NCBI GenBank assembly: GCA_022376925.1
Contig: JAIOJX010000032.1
Coordinates: 105,144,794 to 105,208,793 of the forward strand
Length of the DNA stretch: 64,000 nucleotides
Source: Tragulus kanchil
Taxonomy: Eukaryota; Chordata; Mammalia; Artiodactyla; Tragulidae
Direction of reading: 5' to 3'
Made by a program: the position numbers and the translations under genes. The notes beneath the pieces were generated by a model. The model was not told where the DNA came from. It saw nothing but the letters and a program-made list of their open reading frames with translations, and searched no databases. Position 1 is the first letter of the stretch; each line of letters opens with the position of its first letter. Below, one piece after another: positions 49,565 through 61,870 of this stretch.

Positions 49565-50125
49565 ACTGGCTCCCCCAGGCTGCCAGAACAAATCACCGCA
49601 GCCTCCGTGGCTGAAGACAACCTAAACTGATTTTCTCTGGAGGCTCCCAGTCTGAACACAAGGTGCCGGCCGGGCAGTATTGCCTCTCTGAAGACTCAGG
49701 AGTGATTCCTTCTTTGTCTTTTCCAGCTTCTGCTGATTTCTGCCCACACTGGGCAGCCCTTGGCTTGCCGACACATCACTCTGATCTCTGTCCTCACACG
49801 GTGATCTCTCTGTGTGTGCCTGTGTCGAAGCTTCCTTCTTCTTTAAGGCCTGCTCCCATCCAGGGTGGCCACTCTTAACTTGACTGTACCTGCCGAGACC
49901 CTATTTCCAGGAAATTTCCTGATGGTCCAGTGGTTAGGACTCCACACTTCCAATGCCAGGACTAGGTTCAATCCCTGGTCAAGGAGAGCTAAGATCCAGC
50001 AAGTTTCATGATGAAGTCAAAAAAAAAAAAAGACCTTGTTCCTGAACCAGGTCACACTCACAGGTCCTGAGAGGCAGGACTTGAAAACACCTCTCAGAAG
50101 GACACTGTTCAATCCACAGCACAGC
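49565..50125 (-). mobile_element. Second antisense MaLR-type LTR, interrupted by a SINE
   Basis: GGCTGCCAGAACAAATCACC start and TCTGGAGGCTCCCAGTCTGA, continuing after a CHR SINE at about 50031. It lies in the same orientation as its left neighbour. Confidence 0.62.
49911..50030 (+). mobile_element. CHR-type SINE inside the MaLR LTR
   Basis: TTTCCTGATGGTCCAGTGGT head, short body, A12 tail. Possible degenerate target duplication AGACCCTATTTCC / AGACCTTGTTCCT. Confidence 0.75.
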
Positions 50126-52483
50126 CCTTCTCCTTGTGCCCCTGACCTCCTGCCCTGGGAGTGGCTCAGGTACCGCTGCTGAACTCTGCTTAAAGACTCA
50201 GGAAGGGTGCTAAGTGGCTTCCTCTGTCGAAGCTTTTTAAAATGTATAATGTCTTTCTCCTCCCCCAGCTGTCCACGCCCTAGTCTCTTTTCTCCCCTCA
50301 CCCGTCCTGAGCTCCCAGGCTTTCGTCTCTCTGCTCTGCCTCTATCTCCTCTCACTTTCCACTCCCCTCAGCTCGCCCCTTCTCCTACCCACCCTCCTTC
50401 CTCATTTATCTTCCCAGAGGACACTATTTTTCTCAGATGTGATGAGCAGGAAGAAGATTCTCAGTTGTTATAAAAAATCCTGAGTCTCTGCTTTGCTTTA
50501 GCGGCCACATGATGGTTTTCTTTCCCAGACTTGTCACGGGTTGGATCTGCTTTTTCCAAGCATTTTATAATCATTACTTGACCTTTTGTCCTTCTGAATT
50601 CTCTATGGAATTAATAAAAATAAAATAAAACCACAAATTGTTTCCTCTTTCTAAGGAAGCCCCCAAAAGAGACGGGTCAGTTCATTCAACACAAGTCCAC
50701 TCTGTGTCCAGTGCGGGCATACCTGCGGGCTTCTCATTAATAGGAGCGCATCATGGGCCCAAATGGGTTAGCACACAGATACAGGCTCATGCAATCACAA
50801 CAATTCCTAAATTCTTGTTGCTGGCACCCTGAAGCTCCTGTCAGGTTTTTCTAGGCTGACCTTGACTATTTGGTCCATCTATTTTGGGTCCGAATCTTGG
50901 TTTACCGCCTTCACTAAGGAATACAGGTGCTTAAGTTCTCAGTAAGCTATTATTAACAAACCAGGCGTATTCAAGGAATAATAAGCCGTAACCAGGAAGG
51001 ACTTACCACAGGAACTCAAGGAAGATTTCCAGAAATGAACCATGAATACACATCACACCATGAACGAATCTCAGAATCATTATTCTGGGTGAAAAAAGTC
51101 AGATAAAACAGGAGAGCGTAGGAAACGGTAGGAGGTGCAATCTAATCAATAGGGCAGAAACCAGTCTTTGGTTGGAGGATGGGGTTGCTGGGAAGGGGCC
51201 AGGCGGGAGCAATTTCAATAGGGGCATGAGGAAATTTCTGGTGGTGATAGATAAATTCATTCTCATGATGGGTGACGGTCTCACAGAGGGAATGCCTATG
51301 TCAAAACATCAAACTGCATACAGAAACTGATCAAAGATTCTGTGTCTAAGGAATCTATTAATGCAGCCAAGTGTGCAAGACTTGGTACAAAGTGTCTAGA
51401 CAAAATGGAAAGGCCCAGGGCAGGTGGGCCGATACCTTCATTCCCTGTCAGTCATTTCCATGCAGGGTTGTTCAGTGGACCCCGGAGTCCACAGTTTGCC
51501 TGAGTTCCCACCCTGCCCCTGCATACGGTTGTAACTTGGTGATGTGTGTTTGGGCATTGAGCCTATTTTCTGCAAAATGAGGCTAATATCTGTGAACTGA
51601 GGGTAGTCACACCCACAACTTGGTGTTGGGAGAGTGAGAGGTACTAAGAGGGAGGGCCTTGTGACAGATTAGAGCCTGCATAGCTGGTAATGATGGGAAA
51701 GGGATTATTCCTCACGCTTTCTTCACAAGCCTTCTATGTGCCGCGTATTACTTGGCAACCAGGATCCTGTGAGGAGAGACTCATGAAAGTGTGTCCGTGC
51801 AGGAAAAAAAAAACGAGACATCCATCCACTGGATTCAGAGGCCAGCCTGCCTCAGCACACTGATTTTTCAGTCTCTTTTATTCATGAATCCGGCCTGAGA
51901 TCCATCCTCACCAGCTTTCTAGAAATTGCTTTGGGATCCCCCAGGGGAGGGAGGCCTTTTCTCATAAACAAACCAAATTTAACTGCTTCAAACATGGTTT
52001 TCTACATGCATTTTGCAAGCAGAGTGTAAAATAAATACAGTATCCTAACATATCTATGTGAAAGGAAATTCAGCTATGCTTGATTAGAAAGGAGGTTAGT
52101 ATTGATCCAGAGCAAAGGAGACCATGACGCTGAAGAAGTAAAACATTAAAAACATGTTCTTTAGCTGAATCTTTAGCTCCTGGAATACATACCAAAGTCC
52201 TTTGAGTTTTGAAGGGTGTGAGTCCATCGTTCCCAAGGGAGGCAGGACCAGCCATATCGGGGGAGGAGGCCGGTCAGAGGCTGGACTGGGGCAGCAGCAG
52301 GTAGAGGTATAGCTGCACGAAGGCCGGTGGCCAGTCCTCCAGCCTTGCACAGAAGCCCAGGTGTAGTGGTGGCGGGATGGGACAGGCGCCTCTTGGGTCT
52401 GGTCAGGCTGCAGAAGGACACACCACTCACCACCTTCCACCCCCACCGTCGTCATCATCATCATCACCACCACAGCAGCAAGT
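50126..52483. other. Unique noncoding, no gene seen
   Basis: Pyrimidine-rich at 50220-50420, otherwise mixed. The trinucleotide-rich run near 52447-52476 (CAT/CAC/CAG) explains the His- and Met-rich frames there. Confidence 0.45.
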
Positions 52484-52668
52484 TTATATTGAGTGCTTGC
52501 CTTGGTTGAGGCCATGTTTGAAACACTTTACATCTTTCATGATTGTCTTGTTTGATCTTCACAGCAGTCCTTTGAAGGTTAGTATTATTGTTGTTCCTAT
52601 TTTACAGATGAGAAAACTGAGGCATGAAGAGGTTATGTCACTTGGTCACAATCTTGCATACAGGGCCT
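52484..52668 (-). mobile_element. MIR fragment
   Basis: Antisense MIR core: TTTTACAGATGAGAAAACTG, AGGCATGAAGAGGTTATGTC and ACTTGGTCACAATC. Confidence 0.65.
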
Positions 52669-52712
52669 GGGGAAGGTGAAGTAGTTGAGATGCCAGCAAG
52701 AAGAATTAATAG

Positions 52713-52970
52713 GGCTTCCATGGTGGTCCAGTGGGTAAGGACACTGTCTTGCAGCGCAAGGGGCACCTGTTCGATCCCTGGCCTGGGAGGATCCCACATG
52801 CCACGGAGCGGCCAGACCGATGTGTCCAACTACTGAGCTCTGGAGCACGTGCGCCCAGAGCCAGTGCTCTACAACAAGAGAGGCCACTGTGAGGGGAGGT
52901 CCACAGAGGCCAGAGAACAGGATAAATAAATGGAAGATCAATAGAAGTGGCCCTCAAAAAAATTTTAAAA
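52713..52970 (+). mobile_element. CHR-type SINE with 14-bp target-site duplication
   Basis: GGCTTCCATGGTGGTCCAGTG head, B box TTCGATCCCTGG, A-rich end. Flanked by AGAAGAATTAATAG at 52699-52712 and 52971-52984. Its tail alone recurs at 54034-54093. Confidence 0.9.
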
Positions 52971-55156
52971 AGAAGAATTAATAGAGGGGTATTCTTGTTA
53001 ATGGACCTGTCATCTAAAAGTTTGATTTTCAGGGTATTGAGTCCATAGTCCTAAAGGGATCCAAGCCTGGGGACACTGAACTGATATGTGTGGGGTGCCT
53101 ATTATCCCTGTTTTAATGATGTTCAGAAAAGAATGCATAAGGGCAGGGCCAAGCAGGAGGCATGGGTTGATGCCTTTGTTTTTCTACTCATGACATTGAA
53201 GTGACCTCACACTTTACAGATGACAAGACTTGAGTCCAGGAGAGCTAAATAACTTGGCCAGGGTCCCTCATTGAATATAAGCTGGGAATTGAACTCAAGT
53301 TGTTCAGGTGCTAGCTTCGCTCATGACTAAGATCTCTGGGTTATCCCCTCCTCAGAAATGAGGCTCCAAGAAGCGAAGGCTTTTGTCGAGGGCACAGCTG
53401 GCCCGAGCCAGGGCTCCGCATCTCTCTGTCTCTCTCATCCTGTCCCTTTGTCTCATCCGCATGGACCTGACTCCTCCAGGGCCAGACATTGTCGCTGTGG
53501 GTGGAGGGGCTTTCCTGCCACGGCCACCCCCGCCAGAGAAACAAGCGGACCCGTGCAGCTGCATCCATTTGGACAAGCAGGGGGTCTTCATGTGTTCACC
53601 ATCCCAGCTGACGCCCCACTTTCTCTGCCCTGCTCAGGAGGAGCAGGCGTAATCCAGGAGACTGGGTGCCGCTTTGTCATAACCTTTAATACCTGGCTGC
53701 TGAAAAAAGAACATCCACACAGAGAAAATTAAATGAATGTGCTGCTCAAAAGACTTCAGTTGGGGAAAGCTCTTCATCAGATCTGGGAAAACAGCCAGGA
53801 AAAAAATCATTTCCCCAGTCCCGCTGGGAATGTTGACAGTGACCTGGTTAGAGAAGCCCTCGGGAGAGGCCTGTCCTGACCGTTCCCCCTGGAATGGACC
53901 TGCCACCCCTTCTCTCCCAGAACCACATCCACACAGTACGTTAGGACCCTTCATCATTCTCTTTTGCAAAGGAAGGCGGGTCGGTGGTCCCTCAAATGGG
54001 GCCTGGGTTGAACTAACACATCTTCATCACAGAGCCAGAGAACAGATAAATAAATGGAAGATCAATAGAAGTGGCCCTCAAAAAAATTTTAAAAAGAAGA
54101 ATTAATAGAGGGGTATTCTTGTTAATGGACCTGTCATCTAAAAGTTTGATTTTCAGGGTATTGAGTCCATAGTCCTAAAGGGATCCAAGCCTGGGGACAC
54201 TGAACTGATATGTGTGGGGTGCCTATTATCCCTGTTTTAATGATGTTCAGAAAAGAATGCATAAGGGCAGGGCCAAGCAGGAGGCATGGGTTGATGCCTT
54301 TGTTTTTCTACTCATGACATTGAAGTGACCTCACACTTTACAGATGACAAGACTTGAGTCCAGGAGAGCTAAATAACTTGGCCAGGGTCCCTCATTGAAT
54401 ATAAGCTGGGAATTGAACTCAAGTTGTTCAGGTGCTAGCTTCGCTCATGACTAAGATCTCTGGGTTATCCCCTCCTCAGAAATGAGGCTCCAAGAAGCGA
54501 AGGCTTTGTCGAGGGCACAGCTGGCCCGAGCCAGGGCTCCGCATCTCTCTGTCTCTCTCATCCTGTCCCTTTGTCTCATCCGCATGGACCTGACTCCTCC
54601 AGGGCCAGACATTGTCGCTGTGGGTGGAGGGGCTTTCCTGCCACGGCCACCCCCGCCAGAGAAACAAGCGGACCCGTGCAGCTGCATCCATTTGGACAAG
54701 CAGGGGGTCTTCATGTGTTCACCATCCCAGCTGACGCCCCACTTTCTCTGCCCTGCTCAGGAGGAGCAGGCGTAATCCAGGAGACTGGGTGCCGCTTTGT
54801 CATAACCTTTAATACCTGGCTGCTGAAAAAAGAACATCCACACAGAGAAAATTAAATGAATGTGCTGCTCAAAAGACTTCAGTTGGGGAAAGCTCTTCAT
54901 CAGATCTGGGAAAACAGCCAGGAAAAAAATCATTTCCCCAGTCCCGCTGGGAATGTTGACAGTGACCTGGTTAGAGAAGCCCTCGGGAGAGGCCTGTCCT
55001 GACCGTTCCCCCTGGAATGGACCTGCCACCCCTTCTCTCCCAGAACCACATCCACACAGTACGTTAGGACCCTTCATCATTCTCTTTTGCAAAGGAAGGC
55101 GGGTCGGTGGTCCCTCAAATGGGGCCTGGGTTGAACTAACACATCTTCATCACAGA
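52911..55156. repeat. Tandem duplication 17 (offset 1121-1123)
   Basis: Copy A 52911-54033 and copy B 54034-55156, directly abutting. Copy B lacks one G in ACAGGATAAA and one T in CTTTTGTCG. Confidence 0.93.
53185..53302 (-). mobile_element. MIR fragment (copy at 54308-54425)
   Basis: CACTTTACAGATGACAAGAC, GCTAAATAACTTGGCCAGG and GGGAATTGAACTCAAG follow antisense MIR order. Confidence 0.58.
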
Positions 55157-56284
55157 ATCCAACTCAGCAAAACTAGCCATGACCCACCAACACACACAAC
55201 CGCAGTGACACATCTCAAATAAATGGTCCAAGTGAAAGAAGCCCATCTCAGAAGGATACTTACTGTATTTCTCTGATCGCCTGGAAAAGGCAAAGCTCTG
55301 GGGAGAGAGAGTGTGACCAGGGCTGGGGGTGGAGGGCATGAACTACAAAGGGTAGCCTGGGAACCTGGGGGATGACAGAAGCACCCCATATCTTGTGGGA
55401 CAGTGGCTATGCTTTTAAAATTTCTCAGACTGTGTCCAGTAGGTAAACTGTACTGTTTGTGAATTAAACCTCTACATAGCTGGTCACTGAAAAGAATGAG
55501 TGATGAATGAATGAGGGAGGGAAGAAGGGTAGCAGTCACTGGCTCTTCATGGTCCAGTGCTTTCAGTGTCTCTGAGGAGGGGCAGCCTGCGGGGCGCCCT
55601 CGCCAGGTCTGTGCCCACTGGCAATCACACCTGTGGATGCATGAGCCCAGAGACAGCTCCCCCACGAGCGGCACCTCCGACCACAGCTCTCACGGATAAG
55701 GTGGGTGATGAGTCCCCAGTAGGCTGCCTGGTAGATGCTGCCCTGGCTGGGTTCCCGAGGACAGCCTGCTTCCTTCTCCCCACCCCGCACCGCGCCTATC
55801 CCGGTGCCGGCCCTTCCCTGGAGAGGGTCAGACCGTGGCGGGTGGGGGCAGGTGCACACAGTTACGTCAGGCTGGACGGAGGGAATCCCCAGCTGAGGAA
55901 CCCAAGGAGGGACCTGCCTGGACGGAAGGTCAGAGGGACTTCCTGGCGGAGGTGACACTTGGGCTTAGCTGGGCCAAGGTTGAAGAGTGGGTCGCAGGGG
56001 AGAGTCCAGGGGAATCCCTGATCCAGGCCAGGGAGGAGGCAGCTCTGCACTGGGGAGGGAGGCTGGGAGAGAGCAGGGACTGGTTCTTCCTGGAGAATAA
56101 AGCATGAGGCCGCCTGAGGGCCCACCTAGGTCTTGAAGGCTTGACAGCCCCTTGGACTATGGACTCTCCCGAGGGAATGGGCAGGCTCCGGGAGAGCATC
56201 CTCAGACGTTCACTGCACAGAGAAGCCCCTGGCAGGGGATTTATTAATACATGAGCTAGACAAGCACATTTAGGGTGTATGCGG
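53303..56284. other. GC-richer noncoding (duplications 17 and 18), no gene seen
   Basis: Several overlapping 85-170 codon frames exist on both strands, as expected from low stop density in GC-rich DNA. None shows a recognised domain. Confidence 0.45.
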
Positions 56285-56462
56285 CTCTGACAGCTTCCCA
56301 GGCAGCGCTGGTGGTAAAGAACCTGCTTGCCGGGGCAGGAGGCTTGAGACGCAGGTTCGATCCCTGGGTTGGGAAGGTCCCTGGAGGAGGGATGGCAACC
56401 CACTCCAGGACTCGTGCCTGGAGAATCCCATGGGCAGGGGAGCCTGGTGGGCTACAGTCCTG
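56285..56462 (+). mobile_element. Bov-tA SINE, tail lost at a junction
   Basis: CTTCCCAGGCAGCGCTGGTG head and GGTTCGATCCCTGGGTTGG. It breaks off after GCTACAGTCC, where the intact copy continues. Confidence 0.82.
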
Positions 56463-57384
56463 GAGTGAGGGACTTGAGCACAGACCCGGGGACTCCAGCA
56501 GCTCGGTCAGCCTGTTAAAATTTCTCAGACTGTGTCCAGTAGGTAAACTGTACTGTTTGTGAATTAAACCTCTACATAGCTGGTCACTGAAAAGAATGAG
56601 TGATGAATGAATGAGGGAGGGAAGAAGGGTAGCAGTCACTGGCTCTTCATGGTCCAGTGCTTTCAGTGTCTCTGAGGAGGGGCAGCCTGCGGGGCGCCCT
56701 CGCCAGGTCTGTGCCCACTGGCAATCACACCTGTGGATGCATGAGCCCAGAGACAGCTCCCCCACGAGCGGCACCTCCGACCACAGCTCTCACGGATAAG
56801 GTGGGTGATGAGTCCCCAGTAGGCTGCCTGGTAGATGCTGCCCTGGCTGGGTTCCCGAGGACAGCCTGCTTCCTTCTCCCCACCCCGCACCGCGCCTATC
56901 CCGGTGCCGGCCCTTCCCTGGAGAGGGTCAGACCGTGGCGGGTGGGGGCAGGTGCACACAGTTACGTCAGGCTGGACGGAGGGAATCCCCAGCTGAGGAA
57001 CCCAAGGAGGGACCTGCCTGGACGGAAGGTCAGAGGGACTTCCTGGCGGAGGTGACACTTGGGCTTAGCTGGGCCAAGGTTGAAGAGTGGGTCGCAGGGG
57101 AGAGTCCAGGGGAATCCCTGATCCAGGCCAGGGAGGAGGCAGCTCTGCACTGGGGAGGGAGGCTGGGAGAGAGCAGGGACTGGTTCTTCCTGGAGAATAA
57201 AGCATGAGGCCGCCTGAGGGCCCACCTAGGTCTTGAAGGCTTGACAGCCCCTTGGACTATGGACTCTCCCGAGGGAATGGGCAGGCTCCGGGAGAGCATC
57301 CTCAGACGTTCACTGCACAGAGAAGCCCCTGGCAGGGGATTTATTAATACATGAGCTAGACAAGCACATTTAGGGTGTATGCGG

Positions 57385-57600
57385 CTCTGACAGCTTCCCA
57401 GGCAGCGCTGGTGGTAAAGAACCTGCTTGCCGGGGCAGGAGGCTTGAGACGCAGGTTCGATCCCTGGGTTGGGAAGGTCCCCTGGAGGAGGGATGGCAAC
57501 CCACTCCAGGACTCGTGCCTGGAGAATCCCATGGGCAGGGGAGCCTGGTGGGCTACAGTCCATGGGATCACAGAGAGTCTGAGGTGACTTAGCACGCACA
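57385..57600 (+). mobile_element. Bov-tA SINE, complete copy
   Basis: Same element as at 56285 with the full tail (CATGGGATCACAGAGAGTCT, then GGTGACTTAGCACGCACAG). Confidence 0.85.
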
Positions 57601-58021
57601 GAGCTCTTCCAGTGTGCTTGGGTGAGCATCGTCTCAAGCAACAGCTACAGAAGCATTGTGTGAATTACATGCAGCTCTGATGGCCTGCATCAGACGACCC
57701 TGTGAAGCCACGGGCGTGTGGGCCCCGTTTCACAGGTGGGCAGACGAGGAAGAGACTCCCAGTCATCCTGTGTCAGGCCACGTCCCTTACGGCCCTGCCC
57801 ACTGGGAAGGGAGAGGAGGAAATGTCATTCACTCGTCCCTGTGTTCACCAGTCGGCTGCCATCTCCCCTGGGGTGCAACCTGCCCACGCCCAGGGAGATG
57901 GCCCGGCGGGCCTGCCTTCGGAACTGAAGGGCAGAACAACTCTCTATCCGCCTGCCCTGCCGGCTGAGCCTGTCCACACAGCGGAGGCCCGAGCTCAGCC
58001 GCGCATCATTCGTCATGGTGG

Positions 58022-58036
58022 CCAGCAGGGGGCGCG
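58022..58036 (+). promoter_or_regulatory. Strong CTCF-like motif
   Basis: CCAGCAGGGGGCGCG matches the CTCF core almost perfectly, in single-copy sequence. Its orientation is opposite to the motif at 36715, giving a divergent pair. Confidence 0.55.
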
Positions 58037-59719
58037 CCAGGACAGATGACTTTGGACTCTACCATAAGGATCATCAGGGAATTCCATCCTTCAGACACTC
58101 AAAATCGGTGTGCATGCTCTTCCCCTTCTTCCTAAAGCTCAGATGGTCAAATGTCTTTTAAAAATCGTATTCAGACAAGCCCTTCTGCACCGGATACTCT
58201 AGACCAAGCACAGTCTTTTGGAGCAAGGGATCCTTGAAAGCCCCTACCAGAAGTTTTTCCAAAATAAACTAGCCAGTCCTTTTTATTGAGGAAGAGTGAT
58301 AGATAGTCTCAAGGCAAGGGCTGGGGGTGCTGATTGGAAGAGGTTCCCAGGGCATTCACCAGTCATTTCTTAGAGCCCACGCAACCCTCACTCCCACGGA
58401 CCCTACACTCCAGGAAGGGTGGCAGAACTCAGAGCCCCACTCTCAGGACACCTGCACCGGCCGTTCTGGCTCTGTCAAAGGTTCTGGTCAGGTTCATCCT
58501 AAAGTCCATTCCAAGGTTATCCCAGAACTGCCTTGCAGTGGAAGAAGGGCAGAGGGTTGTGGGTCTGGGAGAGACCTTCTCCCCCTATTTTTGGATGAAA
58601 GCAGGTAGCCTTGCGCAGGAGCGTGCAATGTGCTGTGCAGATAAGCCTCATATGAACAAGAGTTCAGCCCTGTAATTAAATACTACCTACAGCAAAGTTA
58701 ATCCCACACCAACTTAAAGATATGTGTGAAGGCGATGGTACGGCAGGATAATTGGGCAGAAATAGAAACTGTGTAATGTAAATGACTGTGATTAACACTG
58801 CTTTTGCTCAGCAAACCTGTTTACAGCTTCCTGTCCTTTGCTAGTGTTTTCCTGTCGAAGGCAGGGCTGACATCAGTTTCAGGTCCATCTTCCCCCCACG
58901 GGCAGAGGCACTGATTTTCTGGAGGAACTTTCCTTCTCTCACTTGCAGTCCACGTGGCTTAGATAGGGCTTGACTGCATGCCTAACTCGAGGGTGAGCTT
59001 GTGACCCAGACATGCTCGCTTAGAATACTGCACACACCTGTGCCCCGGTGACTAGTTTCGGAGTGGGTGTGCAGCCCCGTCACAGCCAGTGGAGTCTGTT
59101 ACGTGCGTAGGGAAGAAAAGACTCTCTTTCTTCTGGCCCTGGTAATGTGGGAAAAGTGAGGTCATCCCAGACTTACACTGGTTAATGAAAATAAACCAAG
59201 TGGAGACACCACATCCTATTGACATCATTCAGGTTCCATGATTCAGACAGGCCTGAAGTCACAGTGGAACTTTTTCATTATGTGAGCCAATGAATTCCTT
59301 TTTTTTTTTTCTTCTCACTCAAGCCAATTTGGATTAGCTTTAGGTCACTTGCAATTAAAAAAATGTCCTCTCTGCTACACATTAGCGAAGTTTAAGGCCT
59401 AAGGAATATAGGTAGGGAATGGGAGGGAATCAGATATAAGAGCCTGAAGTTGGATTGGAAAAGAGAAGTGGACAGATCCAAAAAGAACTTAGCAGGCGTT
59501 ATCTGTGGGACTCCCTGAGTGACTGGATTCGTTGGGAGAAGGAGAGAGGGGAGGGAGGGAGGGCCGGGGGGCAGGAGCATGCTGTTCACTGAAGCAGAGA
59601 ACACCAGAAGGAAGAGAGGGTATGTGCAAGGCACCAGGTTCCTGCTTTGCAAATGTTTGGTTTGGGTGCCCGTGGCATCCGGCACTCGTCCAGTGGTAAC
59701 TGGCCACATAGATCTGAGC

Positions 59720-61870
59720 AGGCACCTAGGTGGTCAGCAGAGGGAATGTCTGGGAGCCGTGAGAATGGAACAGTTGCCCAGGGCTGGGGAAAGGAGGACA
59801 AGGCAGCCAGTGCCCGATGCCAGGGGCAAACATTAAGGGAGGATGAAATGTGGAAATGGGGGAGGAAAGGGTTAGGAGATGACAGCTCCAGAGGGCCCCG
59901 CCAGAGTTCTTGCCAGTCCGCTTGTTAACCTGGCTGCCATCAGCCTGTCTAGGGCAGAGACCGTCTGCTTCAGTCCCCAGTGCGTCCTTAGCACCAGCCT
60001 ATGCCTGGCATGTGATGGGAGGTCAGTATCCCTATTACATTTGCTGGATGAATGAATAAATGAAAAAGGACAAAGCAGAAGGACTGATGACTACAGTGAA
60101 ATTCGTCCAACTTCTTACCAAAAAAAGTCAGACCGGGACATTAGGACACCAGGTTGTCTTGTTCCTTGGGGGTGGGCACTTTGTCTGGCACCTCTGAGAG
60201 GGTCTCTAATTTCGGGGCCAGAGTCCTCCCCCACTCCCCTTCTCTCCCTTATGCCGTCTCAAGTCCCAGCCAGGAAGGAGCTGGCAGGGAAACAGGCCAT
60301 GGGCTTTCCTTTTCAAGAACCTGGTCTTCCCTTACCATAGATGCCCCCCGGCGCCTGGCACTGGCTCCCCTGCTCTCTTACCCCCATCCCTGGCCAACAG
60401 CTCCACTCTCAAGGCTCCCAGATGCCCCCTCTGTCACCACTGCCGTGCCCACTGAGACCCACACGACCAGCAGCCCACTGGACAAGTGCCCAAATGACAT
60501 AGGCACCTAAACCACACGTTTGCAACGCTGGAAGCTGGTGTCTTTGCACACACCCTCTCTGCCACTTCATATTCTCTGCCTCAGTGAACAGCAGGATCCT
60601 GGCCCCCAGCTCATGCTCGTTCCTCTCTCTTGGTCCCCTCCTCACCACCAGCGTCCCCATCCAGTTTTCATCCAATGCCTTTGCTGCCGTCTGCTGAGTT
60701 CTCAAATCTGCCCACTCTGTTCTTCCTCAGTCCTTTCCAACTTCAGTCCCTTGAATCTGGCTCATTTTCACCCATTTTTCGCGACCGTGAGAATGGAACA
60801 GTCTGGACCCCAAAGGGCACCTGGTGGTCAGCAGAGGGAATGTCTGGGAGCCGTGAGAATGGAACAGTTGCCCAGGGCTGGGGAAAGGAGGACAAGGCAG
60901 CCAGTGCCCGATGCCAGGGGCAAACATTAAGGGAGGATGAAATGTGGAAATGGGGGAGGAAAGGGTTAGGAGATGACAGCTCCAGAGGGCCCGCCAGAGT
61001 TCTTGCCAGTCCGCTTGTTAACCTGGCTGCCATCAGCCTGTCTAGGGCAGAGACCGTCTGCTTCAGTCCCCAGTGCGTCCTTAGCACCAGCCTATGCCTG
61101 GCATGTGATGGGAGGTCAGTATCCCTATTACATTTGCTGGATGAATGAATAAATGAAAAAGGACAAAGCAGAAGGACTGATGACTACAGTGAAATTCGTC
61201 CAACTTCTTACCAAAAAAAGTCAGACCGGGACATTAGGACACCAGGTTGTCTTGTTCCTTGGGGGTGGGCACTTTGTCTGGCACCTCTGAGAGGGTCTCT
61301 AATTTCGGGGCCAGAGTCCTCCCCCACTCCCCTTCTCTCCCTTATGCCGTCTCAAGTCCCAGCCAGGAAGGAGCTGGCAGGGAAACAGGCCATGGGCTTT
61401 CCTTTTCAAGAACCTGGTCTTCCCTTACCATAGATGCCCCCCGGCGCCTGGCACTGGCTCCCCTGCTCTCTTACCCCCATCCCTGGCCAACAGCTCCACT
61501 CTCAAGGCTCCCAGATGCCCCCTCTGTCACCACTGCCGTGCCCACTGAGACCCACACGACCAGCAGCCCACTGGACAAGTGCCCAAATGACATAGGCACC
61601 TAAACCACACGTTTGCAACGCTGGAAGCTGGTGTCTTTGCACACACCCTCTCTGCCACTTCATATTCTCTGCCTCAGTGAACAGCAGGATCCTGGCCCCC
61701 AGCTCATGCTCGTTCCTCTCTCTTGGTCCCCTCCTCACCACCAGCGTCCCCATCCAGTTTTTCATCCAATGCCTTTGATGCCGTCTGCTGAGTTCTCAAA
61801 TCTGCCCACTCTGTTCTTCCTCAGTCCTTTCCAACTTCAGTCCCTTGAATCTGGCTCATTTTTCACCCAT
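59720..61870. repeat. Tandem duplication 19 (offset 1093-1095)
   Basis: Copy A 59720-60779 and copy B 60815-61870. The filler 60780-60814 carries a short stray copy of nearby sequence (GACCGTGAGAATGG), as in a chimeric read end. Confidence 0.92.

Larger units (their letters stand above)
55416..57612. repeat. Tandem duplication 18 (offset 1100)
   Basis: Copy A 55416-56515 and copy B 56516-57612. The last ~60 bases of copy A (56456-56515) are a corrupted version of the Bov-tA tail seen intact at 57556-57612. Confidence 0.92.

Noticed and set aside
52096..52515. 139-codon minus-strand frame with a Met-rich stretch
   Set aside because: The Met run comes from a CAT trinucleotide tract, and there is no domain or codon bias.
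57030..57641. 203-codon minus-strand frame
   Set aside because: Its N-terminal half is Bov-tA sequence and the rest is GC-rich noncoding DNA without a domain. A shorter disrupted version exists in the other copy.
60630..61148. 172-codon frame spanning the duplication 19 junction
   Set aside because: It depends on the artefactual join at 60780-60815 and has no recognised domain.
1..61870. A CRISPR-like or satellite-like array explanation for the regular repeats
   Set aside because: Each pair has a different sequence and occurs only two or three times. There are no short direct repeats with spacers and no shared monomer.
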